A DNA stretch of 64,000 nt from UBA1259 sp964453915 (lineage in GTDB: Bacteria; Bacillota; Clostridia; Christensenellales; Borkfalkiaceae): the NCBI GenBank assembly GCA_964453915.1, contig CAYVPW010000001.1, positions 13,768 through 77,767 of the forward strand. The letters are read 5' to 3'. Made by a program: the position numbers and the translations under genes. The notes below the pieces were generated by a model. That model was not told the DNA's origin. It did no database searches and was given only the letters and a program-made list of their open reading frames with translations. Positions 53,332 through 61,651 of the stretch are shown here, piece after piece (position 1 is the first letter of the stretch; each line of letters opens with the position of its first letter).

Positions 53332-54099
53332 CTAACCGTTAATAACCTGTGTGCCGTCCGGAAGCATTGTGTAATTTTCTCTATACACCAGTTCTCCCAC
53401 CGGCACAAAAACGTACCCCTTACTTTTTAACGCAACTATAATATCTAAAAGCGCTTCGCTAGTATGCAGCCCTTGATTATGAAACAACACTATAGACCCG
53501 CTTTTTACCCTTTTAATAACCCTGTCTTTAATTTCGCTTGCAGATAAATTTTTCCAGTCCAAACTGTCAACGTCCCATTGCACGGAAACAAGTCCCAACT
53601 CGTTTGCCGTATCAATCAATAAATCGTTATATTCCCCGTAAGGCGGTCTAAACACGGTAGGTTTTTTGCCTATCAAACGTTCTATCGCATTACAAGAAGA
53701 AGTAAGTTCACTCGTAATTGCCGCCTTATCTAGCTTACTCATATGCGGGTGCGTAGAAGAATGAGTTCCTACTTCGTGTCCGGTATCGCTTATTTTTTTT
53801 AAGTAATCCGGATATTTGTTAACCCAAAACTCAACCGCAAAAAAAGTACATTTTACGGATTCAGACTCCATAATCTCTAAAAGCTTATCCGTATAATCCA
53901 CACCCCACGCACAATCGAAAGATATAGCAATCTTTTTTTCTTCCGTTCTCACCCTGTATACGGGCAATTTTCTAGAAGAACTCCCGTAAAAAACCGCATA
54001 CGCACCGCTTTGCGTAATCATTAAAAATACAGCAAAAACCAAAACAATAACGCAAGCAAATTTAATAACCTTTCTCCCGTTTATTACAGCGAATTTCAT
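53332..54099 (-). CDS. Polysaccharide deacetylase (PdaB-like)
   Basis: A 255-residue NodB-domain protein with an N-terminal membrane segment (about 10-30). The motifs are ISFDCAWG (the PdaB-type first motif), HSSTHPHM metal ligands, FRPPYGEYND and WDVDSLDW. PdaB-like enzymes act on cell-wall glycan in spore formers; whether this organism sporulates is not shown. The ATG at 54097-54099 with TAGG upstream is preferred over one six codons earlier. Confidence 0.88.
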   Translation of the reverse strand: MKFAVINGRKVIKFACVIVLVFAVFLMITQSGAYAVFYGSSSRKLPVYRVRTEEKKIAISFDCAWGVDYTDKLLEIMESESVKCTFFAVEFWVNKYPDYLKKISDTGHEVGTHSSTHPHMSKLDKAAITSELTSSCNAIERLIGKKPTVFRPPYGEYNDLLIDTANELGLVSVQWDVDSLDWKNLSASEIKDRVIKRVKSGSIVLFHNQGLHTSEALLDIIVALKSKGYVFVPVGELVYRENYTMLPDGTQVING

Positions 54100-54311
54100 T
54101 ATACCTACCAAACACAATAAATTTTTATCAAAAAAAGTTGAATTAAGCCGTTTTTTGTCGCTTGCGCTTTTTTCTTTATCGATAGATTATACTAACATAA
54201 AAAGAATATTATGATTTAAAAATAAAAAAGCGCCCGTCAAAAAGCAAACTTAAAAATCTAAAACTTATCGTTCGCTTTTTAACAAAACGCTTTTACGTTT
54301 TTATTTAACCG
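54100..54311. other. Intergenic region between the ligase end and the deacetylase start
   Basis: Contains nested inverted repeats of AAAAAGC/GCTTTTT and AAAAGCG/CGCTTTT types between about 54225 and 54296 that may end ligase transcription, and a TATAAT-like box near 54186 for the deacetylase gene without a good -35. Confidence 0.4.
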
Positions 54312-56609
54312 TTATAACTTGTTTCTTATAATCTTTCCGCTAGTTGTTTTGGGCAACTCGTCACGGAAAACAACCACTCTGGGATATTTATAAGGCGCAG
54401 TATGGTCTTTTACGTACTTTTGTATCTCTTTCTTTAATTCTTCCGTGGGTTCTTTGCCCTTTACCAAAACTATGCTTGCCTTTACAATTTGCCCGCGAAC
54501 TTCATCGGGAACAGCGGACACACCGCACTCTAAAACGTATGGCAATTCCATTATTACGCTTTCTATTTCAAACGGCCCTATTCTGTATCCGGAAGATTTT
54601 ATAACGTCGTCTACCCTGCCAACGTACCAATAATATCCGTCTTCGTCCTTCCAAGCGGTGTCTCCAGTGTGATAATATCCGTCGTGCCAAACCTCTTTTG
54701 TTTTTTCTTCGTCACGATAATATCCCATAAACAACCCGCAAGGTCCGCCGTTTTTAACGTTTACTACTATCTCTCCAACCTCGCCCACGGGAACGGGATT
54801 GCCGTTTTCGTCTACGATAGAAACGTCGTAAATAGGAGCGGGCTTGCCCATAGAACCTACTTTATGCGGCTCTCCCACTAGATTTCCTACTATCATAGTA
54901 CTTTCGGACTGACCGAAACCTTCGTGTATTTGAAGCCCCGTAAGTCTTTCAAATTGACGGTATACCTCGGGGTTAAGCGCTTCTCCCGCAGTAGTCATAT
55001 GCTTTACGGAAGAAAGGTCGTACTTGCTTAAATCTTGCTTTATCATCATTCTTAGCATTGTAGGCGGCGCACAAAAAGAGGTGATGTGGTATTTTGCAAA
55101 CATAGGTAAAATATCACTTGCATCAAACCTATCAAAGTCATAAACAAAGGTTGCCGCCTCGCAAAGCCATTGTCCGTAAAGTTTACCCCACATAGCTTTT
55201 GCCCAACCGGTGTCCGATATAGTAAAATGCAATCCGTCCGGATCAACCGAATGCCAATACTTCGCAGTATGGAAATGCCCCAAAGCATACTTGTAATTAT
55301 GAACCGCTACCTTAGGATAACCGGAAGTACCCGAGGTAAAGAACATAAGCATAGTATCGTCCCCGCCGGGAGCGTCTTCCGTGCGTTTATAGTGGGTAGA
55401 GAACATTGTGTATTCTTCGTCAAAACTTCTCCAACCGTCTCTTTTTCCGTTAACTATAAGTTTATGCTTTAAGGTGGGGCTTTGCGCCTCTGCAAGTTCT
55501 ACTTGATGCGCCGTATCCCCGTCCGCCGTACAAATCACGGCAGAAATCCCCGCCGAATTAAATCTATAAGACAAATCGTGTTCTTGTAATTGATTAGTTG
55601 CAGGAATTGCAATAGCGCCTAGTTTGTTAAGCCCAAGCATTGCAAACCAAAATTGATAATGCCTCTTTAGCACAAGCAAAACCCTGTCTCCGCGCTTTAT
55701 TCCGATAGATTTAAAATAATTTGCGCAACGGCTACTTTGCTTTTTCATATCCGAAAAAGTAAATCTCCTTTCCGTTTTATCCTTAGAAACGTGCAACATT
55801 GCAAGTTTATCGGGATTTTTTCTTGCCAACTCGTCAACCAAATCAAACGCAAAATTAAACTTTTCAGTATTTTTAAATTTAATAGATAAAGGCGTTCCAG
55901 TTTCGCTTTCTACAACGTCTATAAATTTGTTATAGATCCTTTCTTTATCTAGCGATTTTTTATCTTGACTAACAGGCAAACTGTTTTTTTCTACCATATC
56001 GGAAAGTTCAGGTATCGGATCTCCCGTAGGATTTAATACTATTGCGTAAAAAATACAGTCTCTTCCGTCTACCGCAATCATTCCGTGCGGAGTAGAACTG
56101 TCGTAATAAATACTGTCTCCCGCTTCCAAAATTTCCGTGTGGTTGCCAACCTTAACCTTTAATTTACCTTCTAATACAAGGTCACACTCTTGCCCTTTGT
56201 GGGTTGTGCACTCTATCTCCTTATTTTGCGCTTCTTCGTCAAAAACGCTTCTAACGTAAAGGGGTTCGGCAATCCTGTTTTTAAAAGCATACGCCAAGTT
56301 AAAATAAGTCATTCCGTGCGCCTTTGCAATCTCTTGACCCGCACCTTTTCTTGTGACCGTGTAAGATTTAAGTTTAGGACTCGTGCCGTCTATAATTTCA
56401 GTCACGTTTACCGATAAAGCGCCTGCACAACGATATAAAAACGCAAAGTTTAGGTCCGTTTTCCCGTCCTCGCAAAGTGCGTATTCTTCTTTAGAAATAC
56501 CCGTCTTTTCAGCCATATATTCTAAAGAAAGCCCCTCGATTTGGCGAAGTTCTTTAATACGCCCCGCCATCTCCTTAATTTTTAAGTCTAATTCATTCTT
56601 TTGTTCCAT
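54312..56609 (-). CDS. XRE regulator - cupin - AMP-forming acyl-CoA ligase fusion
   Basis: A 765-residue three-part protein. Residues about 8-75 are an XRE helix-turn-helix (RIKELRQIEGLSLEYMAEKTG). Residues about 110-195 are a cupin (HKGQECDLVLEGKLKVKVG, SIYYDSSTPHGM). Residues about 230-765 are an ANL-type ligase with FFTSGTSGYPKVAVH, GEALNPEVYRQFERL, HTGDTAWKDEDGYYWYVGR and the catalytic PKTTSGKIIR near the end. The acyl substrate is unknown; the ligase resembles short/medium-chain acyl-CoA synthetases. The start at 56609 follows AAGGAGAG. A complete T-box leader precedes it. Confidence 0.9.
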   Translation of the reverse strand: MEQKNELDLKIKEMAGRIKELRQIEGLSLEYMAEKTGISKEEYALCEDGKTDLNFAFLYRCAGALSVNVTEIIDGTSPKLKSYTVTRKGAGQEIAKAHGMTYFNLAYAFKNRIAEPLYVRSVFDEEAQNKEIECTTHKGQECDLVLEGKLKVKVGNHTEILEAGDSIYYDSSTPHGMIAVDGRDCIFYAIVLNPTGDPIPELSDMVEKNSLPVSQDKKSLDKERIYNKFIDVVESETGTPLSIKFKNTEKFNFAFDLVDELARKNPDKLAMLHVSKDKTERRFTFSDMKKQSSRCANYFKSIGIKRGDRVLLVLKRHYQFWFAMLGLNKLGAIAIPATNQLQEHDLSYRFNSAGISAVICTADGDTAHQVELAEAQSPTLKHKLIVNGKRDGWRSFDEEYTMFSTHYKRTEDAPGGDDTMLMFFTSGTSGYPKVAVHNYKYALGHFHTAKYWHSVDPDGLHFTISDTGWAKAMWGKLYGQWLCEAATFVYDFDRFDASDILPMFAKYHITSFCAPPTMLRMMIKQDLSKYDLSSVKHMTTAGEALNPEVYRQFERLTGLQIHEGFGQSESTMIVGNLVGEPHKVGSMGKPAPIYDVSIVDENGNPVPVGEVGEIVVNVKNGGPCGLFMGYYRDEEKTKEVWHDGYYHTGDTAWKDEDGYYWYVGRVDDVIKSSGYRIGPFEIESVIMELPYVLECGVSAVPDEVRGQIVKASIVLVKGKEPTEELKKEIQKYVKDHTAPYKYPRVVVFRDELPKTTSGKIIRNKL

Positions 56610-56637
56610 AAAACTCTCCTTACGGGGCAAACAAAAA

Positions 56638-56665
56638 CCCGCCCCAAAGTTTCCTTTGAGACGGG
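56638..56665 (-). terminator. T-box terminator hairpin
   Basis: A 12-bp stem (56638-56649 with 56654-56665, some G-U pairs), TTTC-type loop, then TTTTTGTTT on the minus strand. It is part of the T-box leader of the fusion gene. Confidence 0.85.
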
Positions 56666-56898
56666 AACGATAACATACCCGCGGTACCACTCAAATTGCG
56701 GATAATCCGCCACTCTCAGAGTCCGACAACTCTTATGACATTAACGCAGCAATCACGGGGAGATTCTACTAAGCAACTGCTTTTCTTTCTCCCGACTCGG
56801 AAATTACAGAAACAAAATATTCGCAACGGTTTGCACCGAACACCGCCTCTCTAAAGCGAATGATTTTTGCCCACTTTTCTTCAATGTCTTTATAAATT
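56638..56898 (-). promoter_or_regulatory. T-box riboswitch leader
   Basis: Minus strand, 5' to 3': Stem I with an ATTCGC/GCGAAT helix (56856-56861 with 56819-56824), AGAGAG (56847-56852) and apical GGTGCAAACC (56828-56837); a CGGGAGA/TCTCCCCG stem; the T-box sequence with GTGGTACCGCGGG (56678-56697), whose TGGTACC part pairs with the tRNA end; then the terminator. The whole order is canonical. The specifier codon could not be fixed; candidate codons on the 3' side of the Stem I loop include UAU, UUU, AUU and UUC. Confidence 0.9.
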
Positions 56899-56904
56899 AT
56901 TTTT

Positions 56905-56933
56905 ATTCTATCAAAATTTTATATACTTGTCAA
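56905..56933 (-). promoter_or_regulatory. Promoter of the T-box transcript
   Basis: TTGACA (56928-56933), 17-base spacer, TAGAAT (56905-56910) on the minus strand. Confidence 0.85.
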
Positions 56934-56960
56934 ATATTTGAAAGCACTTTTTACGCTATA

Positions 56961-57971
56961 CTAAATCTCAAACGGGTTTTGCGCATTACCGCCAAAAACT
57001 TCCCTTATCACGGTAATAGCAAAGTTAAAATCTTCTTGAGAAAGATTTATCGGCGGTGCAATTACGATTTTTCCTTTACCCCCGCAAAGAATAAGCCCTT
57101 TTTCTTTGCAACTAGCAATTTCTTTTTCGGCATCTTGAACTTTTATAATGTAATTAAGCCCGCTACACGTATATTGTTTTATTTTTTTACACGCTTTAAT
57201 TGCCTGCGCCAATGCTTTTATATTCTTTTTTATCCTTTCTACGTTTTCAAGTGCATAGTTATAAACGTATTCCGCACCGCAAAAGATAAATTCCGGTACT
57301 TCAGAAATCTTAGCTTTTTCGCTATAAACCTTTTCACCTTGTAAAATTACGGTAAGCGGCAAACCGTTTGCCACGCTTCCAGCGCAAATAACCGTATCGG
57401 GAGTTATTCCGCAACTTAAATAATAAAAATATTTTCCGTATCTTAAAGGACAAGTGCAAGTTTCAAACACGATAAGCAAAATATCTCTCGCAGCACAAAT
57501 TTCCGCAACTTGCTTAAAAAAACTTTTGTCTTTTGCTAAAAAAGTTTCCGCATTTACCGATTCGATACACACCGCACAAGTTTTTTCTGATAAAGAAGAA
57601 ATAAAATTTCCCACGTGGTTAGTTTCAGCACACCTCGTTGCCGCTGTTCCGGAAATAATTTTTTTAGAAAACCGCTTATAAAAATTTTCTTCTATAAATA
57701 AAATTTCGTTTCTAGACTTTGAATAATTCTTTTGAGAGTAGTTTCTTGCCGCAGATACGGATAAACTTACACCCTGTTCTATAGACAATGTAAAAATCGG
57801 CTCTAATCCGCTTATTTTTTTCATTTCTTCGCAAAATGCTTGCCCATTTTTTGTAGAAACCTCGTTATTTAACAACTCTTTTTCCACACAAGAAACAAAG
57901 CCCTTATCGCCCTTTAATAAAGGATATTCTACTCCGCTGCAAAAATCAATCGCTACGCCGTTTAACTCCAT
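56961..57971 (-). CDS. Class-III aminotransferase homologue lacking the PLP lysine
   Basis: A 336-residue protein related to the ArgD family of fold-type I PLP enzymes, which are usually about 390-430 long. The region FETCTCPLRYGKYFYYLSCG then VICAGSVANGLPL aligns with the DEVQ-GxGRTG and AKGLGGGxP motifs; the catalytic Lys is replaced by Gly-Ser and the PLP-binding Asp by Phe. It should not work as an aminotransferase. The frame is intact, so it is not simply a decaying pseudogene. The ATG at 57969-57971 follows AAAGG. Confidence 0.6.
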   Translation of the reverse strand: MELNGVAIDFCSGVEYPLLKGDKGFVSCVEKELLNNEVSTKNGQAFCEEMKKISGLEPIFTLSIEQGVSLSVSAARNYSQKNYSKSRNEILFIEENFYKRFSKKIISGTAATRCAETNHVGNFISSLSEKTCAVCIESVNAETFLAKDKSFFKQVAEICAARDILLIVFETCTCPLRYGKYFYYLSCGITPDTVICAGSVANGLPLTVILQGEKVYSEKAKISEVPEFIFCGAEYVYNYALENVERIKKNIKALAQAIKACKKIKQYTCSGLNYIIKVQDAEKEIASCKEKGLILCGGKGKIVIAPPINLSQEDFNFAITVIREVFGGNAQNPFEI

Positions 57972-58005
57972 TTTTAACCTTTCGCCCACCTTAAAATAAA
58001 CTTAA

Positions 58006-58029
58006 AAAAGAGCGGTGAACCGCTCTTTT
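58006..58029 (-). terminator. Terminator of the small membrane protein gene
   Basis: A perfect 10-bp stem AAAAGAGCGG/CCGCTCTTTT with a TGAA loop, three bases beyond the stop of the 58033 gene. Confidence 0.9.
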
Positions 58030-58032
58030 ATT

Positions 58033-58239
58033 TTACTTATCGTTATTTTCGGATTTTACGCAAAGCGTCATAAACACCGCTATAACGTTAAACAAAAAAC
58101 CTGCCCAAAACCAAAGCACTTCGTTTGCGTCCGTATGCTTGTTTCTTATAATCTCCGTGCAAATTCTAGCACATACCACGCCGCCTAAAATATAAATCAC
58201 AAATCCTATGCAAGTCAAAACAATACCTAATGCTAACAT
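58033..58239 (-). CDS. Small two-helix membrane protein
   Basis: A 68-residue protein, with two membrane helices (about 1-22 and 42-60) and a charged linker and tail. I do not recognise it. The ATG at 58237-58239 after GGAG is chosen over an in-frame upstream start that would run through its promoter. It has its own promoter and terminator, so it is a single-gene unit. Confidence 0.75.
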   Translation of the reverse strand: MLALGIVLTCIGFVIYILGGVVCARICTEIIRNKHTDANEVLWFWAGFLFNVIAVFMTLCVKSENNDK

Positions 58240-58270
58240 AACAATTTCTCCTAAACCCTTTTTTGTTTCA

Positions 58271-58299
58271 ATTATAGTATAATAAACTAAAATTGTCAA
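58271..58299 (-). promoter_or_regulatory. Promoter of the small membrane protein gene
   Basis: TTGACA (58294-58299), 17-base spacer, TATAAT (58271-58276) on the minus strand. Confidence 0.85.
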
Positions 58300-58373
58300 C
58301 AACGGGTGAGTTTAAAACCAAAAATTAACAGTTTTACGGTTTTTGTTTCTTTTTGGTATATAATCAACACTTA

Positions 58374-58422
58374 TAAAAGTAAACAGCCTGTAGATTTATA
58401 TATACAAAACCGTTTACTTTTA
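58374..58422. repeat. Long-loop inverted repeat
   Basis: An 11-bp perfect arm pair (TAAAAGTAAAC/GTTTACTTTTA) with a 27-base AT-rich loop, between the Frd operon terminator and the small membrane gene promoter. Purpose unknown. Confidence 0.45.
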
Positions 58423-58456
58423 TTACAGTTAGTTGCTAACGGTATATTTAAAAAAC

Positions 58457-58502
58457 AAAAGCACGCCGTCGCTTAAACAAAAGCGTTTTACTGCGTGCTT
58501 TT
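58457..58502 (-). terminator. Terminator of the Flx/Frd operon
   Basis: AAAAGCACGC (58457-58466) pairs with GCGTGCTTTT (58493-58502); a second short stem CGCTT/AAGCG forms inside. Confidence 0.85.
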
Positions 58503-58511
58503 AATTTTTAA

Positions 58512-60116
58512 TTACATATCCTTTCTTCTGTAATCGGGAAGAATTCTCGGAGATAAGGTTTTAGGCGTAATACCTGCTTTATCTAATTCCGCCTTAAAAT
58601 CTTTTACGTGATTTAAGGTAAGTTTACCAACCTTAACGCTCTTTGCCCTTTCAGAAGCACTCTTTCCGGCGTTTCTACCGAAAACGATTATATCCAATAA
58701 AGAGTTGCCCATAAGGCGGTTTCTTCCGTGAATACCCCCTACAGCTTCGCCTGCAACGAAAAGGTTTTCAACGCCGCTTTCGCCGTTTGCGGAAATATCT
58801 ATACCGCCGTTTTGATAGTGAAGCGTGGGATAAACCAAAATAGGTTCTTTTCTTATATCAATGCCGTATTTACCGAACATTCTAAGCATTGCGGGAATAC
58901 GTTTTTCTATAGTGCCTTCTCCGCCTATCATCTCTATCATAGGAGTATCCAACCAAACGCCTTCTCCGTCCGTAGTTTTAACGCCTTCTTTTCTTTGCTT
59001 ACATTCCCTTATAATGGTAGAAGCCGTCACGTCACGGGTTTCTAGAGAATAAACGAAAGGCTTACCTTCTTTATTAACGAGTTGCGCACCCAAAGAACGA
59101 ACCTTTTCAGTCACTAACGCACCGAAAATTTGAGTAGGTTCTGCAACGCCGGTCGGGTGATATTGAAGGGTATCCGCATATAAAAGTTTTGCGCCTGCTC
59201 TATAAGCCAAAACCAAACCGTCTGCAGTTGCACCGTAGTGATTAGAGGTGGGGAAGCCTTGATAATGAAGTCTTCCTGCGCCGCCGGTTGCAATAATAAC
59301 GGTTTTTGCCTTTGCAACGGTAATCTCGTTAGTTTCCATATTGAGTAGAACCGCACCGCAAGCCTTGCCTTCTTCGTCTTTAATAATTTCTATAGCCGCG
59401 GTAAAATCTACTACGGGAATATTTCTGTTTAACACTTCGTCACGAAGCGTTCTCATAATTTCCGCACCGGAATAGTCCTTGCAAGCGTGCATACGCTTTC
59501 TGGAAGTTCCGCCGCCGTGCGTAGTTATCATTGTTCCGTCCGGTGCTTTATCAAACATAACGCCAAGGTCGTTAAGCCATTTAATAGCATCGGGTGCTTC
59601 GTTAACGAGTTTATATAAAAGTTCGTGCTTTGCAGCAAAGTGTCCGCCGCCGAAAGCATCTAGATAGTGAATTGCAGGACTATCGTTTTCTTTATCCGCC
59701 GCCTGAATTCCGCCTTCCGCCATCATAGTGTTTGCATCGCCTATGCGAAGTTTAGTCACCATCATAACGTTTGCACCGTTTGCGTGTGCGGTAATCGCTG
59801 CGGAAGAGCCTGCACCGCCGCCGCCTATTACTAAAACGTCTACGTCGTAATCGGGATTTTCTAGGTCTATTTTAAGGTCCTCTACCCTAGATTTTCCTTG
59901 TAAAAGGTCGGCAAGTTCGTGCAAAACTTTTTCGCCTTTATTAGGGCCTACTTTTAACGCTTCATAAGCACTGTCTATATAGTCGGGGTGATTTTCTTTT
60001 AATACGGTGTCTTTTTCGTCCGCAGTCATTCTCGGAAAAAGATTGTTTAATCTTTCTTGACGAGTGGCTTCGACCTTCTTCATAGATAAGATTTGCTCTT
60101 CGGTATATTTATACAT
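58512..60116 (-). CDS. Fumarate reductase/succinate dehydrogenase-type flavoprotein
   Basis: A 534-residue FAD enzyme, soluble. VDVLVIGGGGAGSSAA (FAD binding, about residue 73), active-site regions QYHPTG, MTTHGGGTSRKRMH-like and HGRNRLMGNSLLD. The loop that carries the FAD-linking His in SdhA reads GDANTMMAEGGI here, so FAD is probably not covalently bound, as in soluble thiol:fumarate reductase (TfrA) or aspartate oxidase. It is the last gene of the operon; there is no membrane anchor gene. Confidence 0.85.
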   Translation of the reverse strand: MYKYTEEQILSMKKVEATRQERLNNLFPRMTADEKDTVLKENHPDYIDSAYEALKVGPNKGEKVLHELADLLQGKSRVEDLKIDLENPDYDVDVLVIGGGGAGSSAAITAHANGANVMMVTKLRIGDANTMMAEGGIQAADKENDSPAIHYLDAFGGGHFAAKHELLYKLVNEAPDAIKWLNDLGVMFDKAPDGTMITTHGGGTSRKRMHACKDYSGAEIMRTLRDEVLNRNIPVVDFTAAIEIIKDEEGKACGAVLLNMETNEITVAKAKTVIIATGGAGRLHYQGFPTSNHYGATADGLVLAYRAGAKLLYADTLQYHPTGVAEPTQIFGALVTEKVRSLGAQLVNKEGKPFVYSLETRDVTASTIIRECKQRKEGVKTTDGEGVWLDTPMIEMIGGEGTIEKRIPAMLRMFGKYGIDIRKEPILVYPTLHYQNGGIDISANGESGVENLFVAGEAVGGIHGRNRLMGNSLLDIIVFGRNAGKSASERAKSVKVGKLTLNHVKDFKAELDKAGITPKTLSPRILPDYRRKDM

Positions 60117-60130
60117 AAGCTCTTCTCTCC

Positions 60131-60805
60131 TTATTTCTCTATTTCTCTTTTGTTATAGAGTTCTTTAAGTTCTTCTACGGGTTTATTCATAACGTCTTCT
60201 AAAAGTTTAATGTAAACGCCGTTGTTAATCTCTTCAACTCTCTTTTCCAAGTGTTCGCTCTTAGGAGCAACGTACTTGCCGTAAAGTCTTCTTGCAAGTT
60301 CTGCAACCTGCGGATGAGAAATACCCGCGGGGCAACGAGAAGAACAAACGCCGCACATTACGCAGTCAAAAGATTCTTCCGCACACTTTTCATATTCTCC
60401 GCGTTGTGCATACGCAATGTATTGCATAACGTTTAATCCCTGAGTACAACTCTTTGTACAAGCGTTGCAACCTATGCAAGAATAAATTTCGGGATATAAT
60501 TGCATCATAATTTGTTCTGTGGGCTTAATCTTTTCTATGTCGTAAACTTGTTTTACCAAGGGGAAGAAAGGAAGCGTTGCAATATACATTCCTTCTTCTA
60601 CTTGCGTTTGGCAAGCCAAACAGGTTTTTAATTCTTGTTGACCTTTAATACGATAAATGGTAGAGCAAGCGCCGCAAAATCCGTTTCTGCAACCGCACCC
60701 GCGAACGAGTTGATAGCCCGCATATTCCATAGCCTTCATAATGGTAAGGCTTTCGGGCACTTGATATTTTTTACCGAAAAAATAAACGTTAACTAATTTT
60801 TCCAT
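60131..60805 (-). CDS. Fumarate reductase-type iron-sulfur subunit
   Basis: A 224-residue Fe-S protein. The 2Fe-2S cysteines are within residues 37-65 (GCGCRNGFCGAC ... CLAC); two 4Fe-4S motifs follow, CIGCNACTKSC (110-120) and CVMCGVCSSRC (148-158), the latter with a proline after the cysteine (CPAG). The order matches SdhB/FrdB, but the canonical 3Fe-4S centre is replaced by a second 4Fe-4S type and there is no quinone-site partner. It lacks the CCG domains of TfrB. It lies 14 bases before the flavoprotein gene. Confidence 0.82.
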   Translation of the reverse strand: MEKLVNVYFFGKKYQVPESLTIMKAMEYAGYQLVRGCGCRNGFCGACSTIYRIKGQQELKTCLACQTQVEEGMYIATLPFFPLVKQVYDIEKIKPTEQIMMQLYPEIYSCIGCNACTKSCTQGLNVMQYIAYAQRGEYEKCAEESFDCVMCGVCSSRCPAGISHPQVAELARRLYGKYVAPKSEHLEKRVEEINNGVYIKLLEDVMNKPVEELKELYNKREIEK

Positions 60806-60823
60806 AAGTATCTCCTTATAAAA

Positions 60824-61651
60824 TCAATATTCGTCGGGCAATTCGTCTAACTGATCCATTCTAAAAACAGGACCGTCTTTGCAAACGAATTTATCTCCCA
60901 CGTTGCATCTGCCACACTTGCCTATTCCGCATTTCATTCTAAGTTCAAGCGTCGTATACACGCGCGACTTGTCAAAGCCAAGTTCTAACAACCCGGAAAG
61001 AGTAAACTTTATCATTATCGGCGGTCCGCATAAAACAGCCGTCATATTAGGATCTAAGCCCAACTCTTTAACGTATGCAGGAACGAATCCTACGTGCCCG
61101 TCCCAACCTTCTTGCGGACGGTCAATCGTTAAATAAACTTCAAAATTAGGTTCGTTCATCCACTCTTTTTTAATTTCTTCTATATCAACCAAGTCGTCCA
61201 TACTTCTTGCGCCGTAAACAACCACAACCTTGCCGTAATTGCTTCTAAAATGGCGAACGTAGTTTATTACGCTGCGCAAAGGTGCAAGTCCTATACCACC
61301 GGCGATAAATAAAAGGTCTTTTCCTTTAAAATCTTCTTCAACGGGGAAGTTCTTTCCATAAGGTCCTCTTACGGTGATTTGTTGCCCTACTTCTAAAGCG
61401 TGTATCACTTCGGTCACACAACCGCATTTCTTTATGGAAAACTCCATAAACTCTTTATTCGTCGGAGAAGACGTAATAGAAAACATACATTCTCCCACAC
61501 CGGGGATAGAAACCATAGCACATTGACCGGGAAGATGTTCAAACAACTTTTTTCCGTCCGTGCCTACTACTCTAAACGTTTTAACGTCCGGTGTATCTCT
61601 CCTTATATCGGTAATCACGCCTATTTTAGGAATAAGATTTTCGTTATCCAT
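60824..61651 (-). CDS. NAD(P)H/FAD oxidoreductase subunit, FlxA/AsrB-like
   Basis: A 275-residue ferredoxin-NADP reductase-type protein. FAD site around SITSSPTN, RGPYGKNFP; NAD(P) site LLFIAGGIGLAPLRSV and LCGPPIMIKF; C-terminal 2Fe-2S cysteines MKCGIGKCGRCNVGDKFVC, as in PyrK and AsrB. It brings electrons from NADH into the complex. It overlaps the 61644 gene by 8 bases. Confidence 0.85.
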   Translation of the reverse strand: MDNENLIPKIGVITDIRRDTPDVKTFRVVGTDGKKLFEHLPGQCAMVSIPGVGECMFSITSSPTNKEFMEFSIKKCGCVTEVIHALEVGQQITVRGPYGKNFPVEEDFKGKDLLFIAGGIGLAPLRSVINYVRHFRSNYGKVVVVYGARSMDDLVDIEEIKKEWMNEPNFEVYLTIDRPQEGWDGHVGFVPAYVKELGLDPNMTAVLCGPPIMIKFTLSGLLELGFDKSRVYTTLELRMKCGIGKCGRCNVGDKFVCKDGPVFRMDQLDELPDEY

